A stretch of 64,000 nucleotides of DNA from Streptomyces sp. NBC_01216. Its GTDB lineage: Bacteria > Actinomycetota > Actinomycetes > Streptomycetales > Streptomycetaceae. Below, piece by piece: positions 20,940 through 31,222 of the stretch. The position numbers were made by a program, and so were the translations under genes. The DNA is taken from contig NZ_CP108677.1 in NCBI RefSeq assembly GCF_035994945.1, positions 3,534,001 through 3,598,000 of the forward strand. The letters run 5' to 3'. The notes beneath the pieces are model-generated. The model made no database searches. It was not told the DNA's origin and worked only from the letters and a program-made list of their open reading frames with translations. How positions within the stretch are numbered: the stretch's first letter is position 1; each line of letters starts with the position of its first letter.

Positions 20940-20992
20940 TGACGGCGTCATCGGGCCACCCGCGGGGTTAGTCTGACGCTCCGCGCAGCGTC
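20940..20992. promoter_or_regulatory. Possible operator sites upstream of the LuxR regulator
   Basis: Two inverted repeats sit 62-114 nt before the regulator start: TGACGGCGTCA (20940-20950, palindromic apart from the central base) and GACGCT-N6-AGCGTC (20975-20992). Either could be an operator or part of the promoter. This is structural evidence only. Confidence 0.35.
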
Positions 20993-21053
20993 CCGCCGAC
21001 GCGAGCCCAGGGGAACGGCTCACGGCAGGGGCGGCGCAGAAGGGGGTACATCC

Positions 21054-22052
21054 ATGCCTGTGCCCGAGCACTCGGGGCAGACGGACCGGACGCTGTACGG
21101 GCTCATCTACCGTCATCCCGGTTGGTCCCTCGAAGCGGTGGCCGCCGAGGCCCGCTGTTCCACCGCCGAGGCGGAGGAGGCATGCGACCGGCTGAGCGCG
21201 ACCGGGCTGCTCGCGCCGGCACCCGAATCACCCTGCGGATTCACGACGGTGGACCCCGATGCCGCGCTCACCCGGCTCTTCTCGGTGGAGGAACGGCTCG
21301 CGTCCGCGCATTTCCAGCAGGTGGCGAGGATCCGCACCGCCATCTCCTCGCTGGTGCGGGACTTCGCGGACCTGCGTGACGAGCGACGTGAGGCGGTGGA
21401 GATCGAGACGCTGGAGACGCCGGCGCTCGCGAACGCCTTCCTGGACGACGCGGGCAGCATGGCGCAAGGGCGCATGCGGTCGATGCATCCGGGCGGCCCG
21501 CCGCCCGAAGCGGTCATCGACGACATGGTGCTCCGTGACACCGAGATGGAGAGCCGGGGCATCAAGGTGGAGGCGCTGTACCAGCGCAGGACGGCGGAGA
21601 TCCCGTACGTCGCGGCGTATCTGGCGGACGCCGTACGGCCGGGCAGGGAGGCGCGGGTGGCGGACTACCTGCCGCTGCGGATGATCCTCTTCGACGACGA
21701 CCTGGCGGTGCTCCCGATCGATCCGCAGGACAGCGGTCGTGGCGCCTTCGCGATCCACGGGGAGGCGCTGGTCAAGTCGTTGCACGCCTTCTACGACTAC
21801 TGCTGGCACAACGCCGCGCCCCTGCAGCGGGCGCCCGAACACCGGCAGGCTGTCGAGACGGCGCTGGACAGCCAGGAACTGGTGGTGGTCAAGCTGTTGG
21901 CGGACGGGGTCAAGGACGAGGCGATAGCGCGTCAACTGGGGATATCGTCACGGACCCTGAGCCGGCTCGTCTCCGGGATCATGGACCGGCTCGGGGCCAC
22001 GACGCGGTTCCAGGCCGCCCTGCGCATCGCCGAGTCGGGCCTGCTGGACTGA
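21054..22052 (+). CDS. LuxR-type transcriptional regulator with N-terminal TrmB-like winged helix
   Basis: A 332-residue regulator. The N-terminus (residues 8-55: LYGLIYRHPGWSLEAVAAEA) looks like a TrmB/winged-helix module. A long central region follows (80-250), including a possible effector-binding domain with YLPLRMILFDDDLAVLPID. The C-terminal LuxR HTH spans about 270-330 (LLADGVKDEAIARQLGISSR, then TLSRLVSGIMDRLGATTRFQ). There is no receiver or ATPase domain. It starts at ATG 21054 after AAGGGGG. It stands directly upstream of a small secreted peptide gene and a biosynthetic operon, so it is the likely cluster-situated regulator, plausibly responding to the peptide (inference). Confidence 0.9.
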   Translation: MPVPEHSGQTDRTLYGLIYRHPGWSLEAVAAEARCSTAEAEEACDRLSATGLLAPAPESPCGFTTVDPDAALTRLFSVEERLASAHFQQVARIRTAISSLVRDFADLRDERREAVEIETLETPALANAFLDDAGSMAQGRMRSMHPGGPPPEAVIDDMVLRDTEMESRGIKVEALYQRRTAEIPYVAAYLADAVRPGREARVADYLPLRMILFDDDLAVLPIDPQDSGRGAFAIHGEALVKSLHAFYDYCWHNAAPLQRAPEHRQAVETALDSQELVVVKLLADGVKDEAIARQLGISSRTLSRLVSGIMDRLGATTRFQAALRIAESGLLD

Positions 22053-22119
22053 GAGCCTGCCGGGAGAGCGCGCCGGGAGAGCGCGCACCGGACGGGCAGC
22101 CACGCGGAACGAGCGGGAG

Positions 22120-22160
22120 GAGGCGGGTCACCCGGGCATCGGCCCCGGGTGACCCGCCTC
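22120..22160 (+). terminator. Strong terminator after the LuxR regulator
   Basis: A perfect 17-bp stem, GAGGCGGGTCACCCGGG (22120-22136) with its complement at 22144-22160 and a 7-nt loop. It separates the regulator from the operon downstream, implying a separate promoter for the latter. Confidence 0.93.
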
Positions 22161-22221
22161 TCCCCATGTCCCCGGCCGGCCGCCGTGGGAAGCGGAGAGA
22201 GGCGGACGGAGCAGCTCCGAT

Positions 22222-22244
22222 GCCGTCTCGCATAGCGAGACGGC
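22222..22244. promoter_or_regulatory. Perfect 23-bp palindrome, candidate operator
   Basis: GCCGTCTCGC (22222-22231) and GCGAGACGGC (22235-22244) are exact reverse complements separated by ATA. It lies 168 nt before the small peptide gene and 62 nt after the regulator's terminator. Symmetry, length and position fit a dimeric regulator's operator, presumably for the LuxR-type protein at 21054. It could alternatively be a small hairpin; no T tract follows. Confidence 0.65.
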
Positions 22245-22411
22245 GGCGGTTCGTGGCCGGGTGCCGCCATGACGGGTCACCGCCGTGCCGATTCCTTGAT
22301 CGAGGGTTTCCCCTCGCCCAGCATGGTCATGCGAGCTCGCCCGAGGCCGGCCGCCCGGCTCCGAGGCGCTCCACTCTCGCCACTTCCGACTCATGTCTCC
22401 GGGGGACAACC

Positions 22412-22570
22412 ATGTCTGCAGCCTTCCGCGCCCGCTTGTGTGCCGCCGCCCTCCTCGCACTCGCCCTGACCGGTGCGGTACTGGCCACCGGACCGGCTTC
22501 CACACAGCCCGGGGACACCGCTCAGACCGTCACCTTGGCCGGGACCACCGACGACAACGGCTGGTGGTAG
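22412..22570 (+). CDS. Small secreted peptide (52 aa) ending DDNGWW
   Basis: From ATG 22412, preceded by GGGGGA, the frame encodes 52 residues: a classic signal peptide (positively charged AFRARLCAA, hydrophobic LLALALTGAVLA) and a short mature part, roughly TGPASTQPGDTAQTVTLAG, followed by TTDDNGWW and a TAG stop. I do not recognise a family. Two terminal Trp with an acidic stretch make it look like a precursor of a short C-terminal signalling peptide rather than an enzyme or lantibiotic (one Cys only, in the leader). It starts the operon: the next gene begins 57 nt later. The role as signal is inferred from size, secretion signal and adjacency to a LuxR regulator. Confidence 0.72.
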   Translation: MSAAFRARLCAAALLALALTGAVLATGPASTQPGDTAQTVTLAGTTDDNGWW

Positions 22571-22627
22571 GGCGAGCGCGCACCGCAGCCGAGCCAGCGT
22601 CCGCCCGTCCGTCCTCGAGGAGCCGAG

Positions 22628-23961
22628 ATGGATCTCATCGCCACCGCGCCGCCGACACCCGACCCGGCCGCCGTCCCCCACCAGAGGCCGACCCACGTCC
22701 CGGGCCTCACCCGTACCGTCGAGGTAGCCGTCGTCGGCATCGGCTACGCGGGTCTGCCGCTGGCTGTGGCCGCCGCGGCCGCCGGACACCGCACCCGCGG
22801 GCTGGACCTCAACGAGTTCCTGGTGGCACAGGTGAACGTCGGCCGCCCGCCGGTGGACACCGTGACCGCCGCCCAGCTCGACGCCGTCGCCGACCGGCTG
22901 GACGCGAGCACCGACCCGGCGTTCCTCCGCGAGTGCTCGGTCATCGCGCTGTGTGTGCCCACCCCGGTGGACACACATGGCGTTCCCGACCTGGGGCCGC
23001 TGCTGTCCGCGACCCGCACCGTCCGCGACCATCTCGTGCCGGGCCGGCTGGTGATCGTCGAGTCGACCACCTATCCCGGCACCACGGACGGGATCATCCG
23101 CGAAACCCTGGAGGAGTCCGGCCTGGTGGCGGGCGAGGACTTCTTCCTCGCCTTCTCCCCCGAACGCGTCGACCCCGGCAACGAGCACTTCGGCTTCCAC
23201 AACACGCCCAAGGTCGTGGGCGGCCTCACGGACGCCTGCCGGGTACGGGCGGCGGCGTTCTACCGCGAGCTCACCGAGCAGGTGCACGTCACCCGCTCGA
23301 CCCGTGAGGCCGAGGCCGCGAAGATCCTGGAGAACACCTACCGGCAGGTGAACCTCGCGCTGGTCAACGAGTTCGCGCAGATCTGCCACCGGCTGGGCGT
23401 GGACGTCTGGGACACCATCGACGCGGCGGCCACCAAACCCTTCGGATTCACCGCCTTCCGCCCCGGCGCCGGCGTCGGCGGCCACTGCATCCCGGTCGAC
23501 CCGCTGTACCTGGTGCACCGTGCCACCCAGGAGGGCCTGCCTTTCCGCATGGCCGAGCAGGCCCAGCGCGTCAACGACTCGATGCCCGTCTGGGTCGCCT
23601 CCCGGGCGAGGGACCTGCTCTCCCGGCACGAGGCCGGGGTGCGCGGGGCGAAGGTGCTGCTCCTCGGCGTCACCTACAAGCCGGACGTCGCCGACGTGCG
23701 CCACTCGCCCGCCGAACCGCTGGCCGTCGAACTGCTCGGCATGGGTGCGGAGGTGAGTTTCCACGACCCCTACGTGGACGCCTTCTCGGCTCGTGGCCGG
23801 GCGCTGCCGCCCAGCCGGGACGCCGCGGCGGCGGTCGCCCAGAGCGATCTCGTCATCGTCGTCCAGCGCCACCGCGCGTACCGGGACGAACTACTCGCCG
23901 GGGCCCGGCTGCTGCTCGACACCAGTGGCCCCGCCACGATCGGAAGCGAGGCGGCACGGCC

Positions 23962-23965
<4 letters not shown>
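22628..23965 (+). CDS. Nucleotide-sugar 6-dehydrogenase (UDP-sugar to uronate)
   Basis: A 445-residue member of the UDP-glucose/UDP-GlcNAc/ManNAc dehydrogenase family, which oxidises C6 of an NDP-sugar to a uronic acid in two NAD+ steps. The Rossmann motif is VVGIGYAGLPLAVAAA near residue 35. The catalytic cysteine is in GVGGHCIPVDPLYL near residue 285. ILENTYRQVNLALVNE and the C-terminal GVTYKPDVADVRHSPA are also family-typical and closer to the WecC/WbpA-type HexNAc enzymes than to UDP-Glc dehydrogenase. It is the first enzyme of the operon and overlaps the NRPS gene by 4 nt. Confidence 0.92.
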
Positions 23966-27128
<3,163 letters not shown>

Positions 27129-27132
<4 letters not shown>

Positions 27133-27950
27133 CCGCGGCGACGACCCCCCTCCCGCCGGGCGCCCCCCTCGTGCCGGGCATCCCCGTCGAGCACCAGCCG
27201 GCGACGGGAAGCGCCCCGGGCCACCCCCTGGTGCTGTACTTCCACCACGTCCACCCCGAGGTGCGGCACTACACCGCCCTCACACCCAGGGAGTTCGCCC
27301 TCGGCATGGAACGGGTTCTCGCGGACTTCGATCCGTATGAGCCCTCGGACCTCCTCGCCGAGGGAGGCCCCCGCCGTCCGGAGCGGCCGACGGTCCTGGT
27401 GACCTTCGACGACGGCTACCGGGACAACGTCGTCCACGCCCGTCCGATTCTCGAACGGCTCGGCGTCCGCGCGCTGTTCTTCGTCTGCACCGGGCTGCTG
27501 GGGCAGCGCGGCGAGCAGCCGCGCGCGGACTACCTGACGCGGGGGGAGTGCGAGTCGCTGGCCGGCGACGGCCATCTGATCGGGGCGCACACCCGCACCC
27601 ACCCGCACCTCGACCGGCTGCCCGCCCGGGAAGCGCAAGAGGAGTCCCGCGGGTCGCTCGCCGACATCGCGGACTGGTTCGGGCCCGGCCCCGCCCGGCT
27701 CTTCGCCTACCCCTACGGGGGTGTCCCGGACGAGCCCGGCCTGCCCGAGGACGTCCTGGCCTTCGGGACGGTGCGTTCCCCGGCCCGGCCGTGGGAGGCG
27801 GCCCCGCAGGCGATCCGGCGGACGTATCTGCCCTCCGGTGCCTCCGGGAGCTGGGACGGCCTGGTCCGCCACTGGCGGGGCCGGTGGCCGTCCGGCGACC
27901 CCGTCACCGACCCGGCGCCCCGGACTCCGTCCAGGACCCGGCGCGGCTGA
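27129..27950 (+). CDS. NodB-type polysaccharide deacetylase
   Basis: A 273-residue carbohydrate-esterase-4 fold protein. Motif 1 is TFDDGYRDN (residues about 93-101), holding the catalytic base and metal Asp. Motif 2 is GAHTRTHPHL near 155, with the metal histidines. No signal peptide is seen, so it acts in the cytoplasm, unlike cell-wall deacetylases. Together with the upstream NDP-sugar dehydrogenase it suggests removal of an N-acetyl group from an aminosugar or aminouronate intermediate; substrate is inferred. It starts at ATG 27129, overlapping the NRPS stop. Confidence 0.88.
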
Positions 27951-28020
27951 CCCCGTCCGGGCCCGAGGGGCCCCCGGCCCGGCACCGCGGGTCCGTCCCG
28001 ACGATTCCACGAGGAGAACC

Positions 28021-29376
28021 ATGACCGAAGAAAGCACCTGGCGCGCCCGGTTCGTCCGGGCGATGCCCGCCACCCGGGAGTCCCGGATCATCGCCGCGAA
28101 CGCGTTGGTCGGGTCGGTCGGTACCGGCATGTTCCTGGCGGGCTCCGCCCTGTACTTCACTCGGTTCGGCGGGCTCACGGAGACCCAGCTCGGTGTCGGT
28201 CTGGCCCTCGCCGGTGTCGTCGGCCTTCTCACCACCGTGCCCATCGGCCGGCTCGCCGACCGGTTCGGACCGCGCGACATGCTGCTGGTGGTCTGCATCT
28301 GGCGGGCCGTCGGCTACCTCGCCTACCTGCGGGTGCACGGCTTCACCGAGTTCGTCGTGACGGCCTGTCTCCTGTTCGTCATGGACCGGGCGGGCCAGCC
28401 ACTCAACCAGGCGCTCGTCGGACGGCTGATCACCGGCGCCGAACGCAATCGCACCATGGGGTTCATCCGCTCCCTGCGCAACCTCGGTTTCACGGTCGGC
28501 TTCTCCCTCGCGGGCGTCGCGCTGACGACGGACTCGCCCACACTGTTCCGCTGGCTGTTCATCGGCAACGCGATCAGCTTCGTCTTCGTGTTCTTCTTCC
28601 TCACCCTGCTTCCCCGCGTCGGTCCCGCCGCGGGCCCGGCCGATGCGAAGAACGCGAAGAACGGCAAGGACGCGGAGAACGGGGGGAAGCCCGGACAGGG
28701 AGTGATCCCGCCCATCCGCGACTGGCGATTCGTCGCGGCGACGGCCGCCAACGGCGTGCTCTTCCTGCACGACGCGATCCTCATCACCGTGCTCCCGTTG
28801 TGGGTGGCCGAGCACACCCGCTCGCCGATCTGGATGATCACCGTCCTGGTCACGACCAACACGGTGATCACAGTGGTCGCCCAGGTCAGGGTGACCCGGC
28901 ACATCGACGACATGGCCACCGCGCGGCGGGCCACCAACCGCTCCTCGGTCCTGCTGACGGCGTCGTGCCTCGCCTTCGCGCTCAGCGGCGTGCTCGGCGC
29001 ACCGGGATGGGCCGCCGTGGCCCTGATGGCCGCATTGCTGTTGCTGACCGTCGCCGAACTGCTGCACTCGGCCTCGTCGTGGGAGATCTCCTTCGCGCTC
29101 TCCCCCGAGGCCGCCCAGGGCCGCTACCTGTCCTTCTTCAACATCGGCTTCTCGGCCGCGGAGATCGCCGGCCCCGCCGTGGTGCTCTGGCTGCTCTCCC
29201 GGGCCGGCCCGGCCGGCTGGCTGTTCCTCGCCGGAGCGTTTCCCCTGGCCGCGGCGCTGAGCTGGGTGGGCACCCGCCCGAAGCCCACGGACACGACGCC
29301 GGGGACCGGTGCGGCGGACCCGGCGGCGGACGCCGGAGCCGAGGCCGCTTCCGTACCCGCCGCAGCGGGCTCCTGA
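28021..29376 (+). CDS. MFS transporter, probable product exporter
   Basis: A 451-residue major facilitator with about 12 hydrophobic helices. The A-like loop motif is GRLADRFGPRDM near residue 80. The central cytoplasmic loop (about 205-232) is charged and repetitive (DAKNAKNGKDAENGGK). The C-terminal tail is Ala/Pro-rich and disordered. It starts at ATG 28021 after GAGGAGAAC, 70 nt after the deacetylase. It is the only transporter of the cluster and presumably exports the product or gives self-resistance. Confidence 0.9.
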   Translation: MTEESTWRARFVRAMPATRESRIIAANALVGSVGTGMFLAGSALYFTRFGGLTETQLGVGLALAGVVGLLTTVPIGRLADRFGPRDMLLVVCIWRAVGYLAYLRVHGFTEFVVTACLLFVMDRAGQPLNQALVGRLITGAERNRTMGFIRSLRNLGFTVGFSLAGVALTTDSPTLFRWLFIGNAISFVFVFFFLTLLPRVGPAAGPADAKNAKNGKDAENGGKPGQGVIPPIRDWRFVAATAANGVLFLHDAILITVLPLWVAEHTRSPIWMITVLVTTNTVITVVAQVRVTRHIDDMATARRATNRSSVLLTASCLAFALSGVLGAPGWAAVALMAALLLLTVAELLHSASSWEISFALSPEAAQGRYLSFFNIGFSAAEIAGPAVVLWLLSRAGPAGWLFLAGAFPLAAALSWVGTRPKPTDTTPGTGAADPAADAGAEAASVPAAAGS

Positions 29377-29407
29377 CCCACCCCATCCCGTACCGACGGA
29401 GGTTTCC

Positions 29408-30700
29408 ATGTCCGACACACCGGCTCCCCTGCACCTGCTGATCGTCAGCGGTGGGCGCGACCTGCCCGACCGCGCGCGTGACGCCTGGCCCGGGCTCCGG
29501 ACCACCGTGATCTGCCGCCCCGAGGTCGTGCCCCGGCTGCGCAGCCGGGAGAAGATCCAGCGGCTGATCGTGCTGCGGGAGGACGCGCCCGTCGACGAGT
29601 GGGTGGCCGCCGCCCGCTTCGTACACGCCGTCGACCCGGTCGACCGCCTCACCAACTTCACGGAGAAGGACACCGAGAAGACGGCCGCGATCGGCATCGC
29701 GCTGGGTCTCGACTGGCACAGCCCCGGGACGGTGCGGGCCGTCGCGGACAAGTGCGAGATGCGCCGGGTCCTCGCCGAGGCGGGCGTGAGCGGGACGCTC
29801 GCCGAGACCGTCCACGACCGGGAGGGTGTCCTCAAGGTCGCCGAGAGGACGGGATACCCCCTCATCTGCAAGCCGGTCCGCGGGGTCGCCAGCAAGGGCG
29901 TGACGCGGATCGACGGACCCGGCGACATCGACCGCGCGCTCGGCTGGGGCGCCACCGGGGCCGACGACCTGGATTCGGCGGAGCTGCTGGTGGAGCCCTT
30001 CCTCAGCGGCGACGAGTACAGCGTGGAGTCCGTCAGCGAGGACGGCGACCACCTGGTCGTCGGCATCACCCGCAAGATCTCCGAGCACGACCACTTCGTC
30101 GAGGTGGGCCATGTCGTCCCGGCCTCCCTCCCGTCCGCCGACGAGGAGCGCATAGCCGCCACCGTGCGGGGCATGCTCGGCGCGCTGGGCGTACGGCGCG
30201 GGGTCACCCACACCGAGGTCATCGTCTCCGAGGCCGCGGTGCACATCGTCGAGACCCATCTGCGTCCCGCGGGCGACGAGATCCCGGAACTGTGGGCGCG
30301 GGTCAGCGGAGTCGACCTGATCGACGTGGTCGCCCGGCAGGCCGTCGGACTGAAGGTCCTCGACGAGGTACGGGCCGCGCTCGGGCGGGCACCGGAGGAG
30401 CCGCGCGCGGCGGCGATCTGGTACGCGTGCCCGGACGCCGTCGGCGAGATCGTCGAGGTCGCCGGCGTGGACGAGGCACGGGCACTGGACGGAGTGGTCG
30501 ACGTCGAGGTACTGCGCGAGCCGGGCAAGCGACTCAAGGGCGTCACCGGGTCGTTCGCCCGGGGCGCCCACGTCTGCGCCGTCGGCGCAGACCAGGACGA
30601 GGCGCTGCGCCGGGCCCGGGACGGTGTGCGGAAGCTGAGCTTCACCGTCCGCAGCGACGGCATGGCCGCCCGTCACGAGGCGCTGGCCACACTGGACTGA
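29408..30700 (+). CDS. ATP-grasp ligase (first of two paralogues)
   Basis: A 430-residue ATP-grasp enzyme of the carnosine-synthase-like / amino-acid ligase class, which joins a carboxylate (as acyl phosphate) to an amine. The ATP-grasp core is about residues 105-320: YPLICKPVRGVASKGV (ATP lysine), VEPFLSGDEYSVESVS, and the metal-ligating HIVETHLRPAGDEIPELW. Start ATG 29408 follows GGAGG. It is paralogous to the gene at 36210, sharing the xxxELSVES and VPASL blocks. Two amide-forming ligases plus one NRPS module suggest a short peptide or amide product. Substrates unknown. Confidence 0.88.
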   Translation: MSDTPAPLHLLIVSGGRDLPDRARDAWPGLRTTVICRPEVVPRLRSREKIQRLIVLREDAPVDEWVAAARFVHAVDPVDRLTNFTEKDTEKTAAIGIALGLDWHSPGTVRAVADKCEMRRVLAEAGVSGTLAETVHDREGVLKVAERTGYPLICKPVRGVASKGVTRIDGPGDIDRALGWGATGADDLDSAELLVEPFLSGDEYSVESVSEDGDHLVVGITRKISEHDHFVEVGHVVPASLPSADEERIAATVRGMLGALGVRRGVTHTEVIVSEAAVHIVETHLRPAGDEIPELWARVSGVDLIDVVARQAVGLKVLDEVRAALGRAPEEPRAAAIWYACPDAVGEIVEVAGVDEARALDGVVDVEVLREPGKRLKGVTGSFARGAHVCAVGADQDEALRRARDGVRKLSFTVRSDGMAARHEALATLD

Positions 30701-30730
30701 CACGGAGTCTGCCGCCCGGCGCGGTGACCC

Positions 30731-30760
30731 GGAGAAACCCGACCCGGAGAAACCCGACCC
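30731..30760 (+). repeat. Tandem 15-bp repeat in intergenic spacer
   Basis: GGAGAAACCCGACCC is repeated twice back to back (30731-30745 and 30746-30760), followed by a partial third copy starting AGAGAA. It lies between the ATP-grasp and VOC genes. A second 12-bp duplication (gagaacaccacc) lies at the start of the VOC gene and encodes ENTTENTTE. It looks like replication slippage; a ribosome-loading effect is possible because GGAGA units resemble ribosome sites. Confidence 0.8.
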
Positions 30761-30781
30761 AGAGAAGAAGGAAGACGCACC

Positions 30782-31189
30782 ATGAGCACCGAGAACACCA
30801 CCGAGAACACCACCGAGTACGCCTTCGGCGGCCTGCACCACGTTCAGCTCGCCATCCCGCCCGGCGCAGAGGACCTGTGCCGGCAGTTCTGGGGCGAGGC
30901 GCTCGGCATGACCGAGCTGGCGAAGCCGCCGGTCCTCGCCGCCCGTGGCGGCTGCTGGTTCCGGGGCGGCGGCCTGGAGGTCCACCTCGGCGTGGAGCAG
31001 GACTTCAGCCCGGCGCGCAAGGCCCACCCGGGCATCCTCGTCCGCTCCCTCGGCGACCTCGCCAAGCGGCTGGAAGCCTGCGGCCACGAGGTCACCTGGG
31101 ACGACAACTTCCCCGGCCACGACCGTTTCTACGCCTTCGACAAGCTCGGCAACCGGCTGGAGTTCCTGGAGCCCAAGACCGCCTCCTGA
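30782..31189 (+). CDS. VOC-superfamily (glyoxalase-like) protein
   Basis: A 135-residue single vicinal-oxygen-chelate domain: GLHHVQLAIPPGAEDLCRQF, LGMTELAKPPVLAARGGCWF, GLEVHLGVEQDF and a C-terminal FYAFDKLGNRLEFLE. The His and Glu positions of a metal site are partly present. Proteins of this group act as isomerases, lyases, dioxygenases or resistance proteins binding drugs; here it could be either a tailoring enzyme or a self-protection protein. It starts at ATG 30782 after AAGAAGGAAG. The N-terminus carries an ENTT duplication that is probably a recent slippage product. Confidence 0.85.
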   Translation: MSTENTTENTTEYAFGGLHHVQLAIPPGAEDLCRQFWGEALGMTELAKPPVLAARGGCWFRGGGLEVHLGVEQDFSPARKAHPGILVRSLGDLAKRLEACGHEVTWDDNFPGHDRFYAFDKLGNRLEFLEPKTAS

Positions 31190-31222
31190 CCGTATCCCGC
31201 CGGCACTGACGAGGAGTCAGCA

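Noticed and set aside
22393..23307. 304-codon frame in another phase starting near the peptide gene
   Set aside because: It overlaps the dehydrogenase in a different phase and is Arg/Pro-rich; the dehydrogenase frame has clear catalytic motifs.
27904..30663. 919-codon minus-strand open frame across the MFS and ATP-grasp genes
   Set aside because: Shadow frame with biased composition. The plus-strand genes have clear motifs and ribosome sites.
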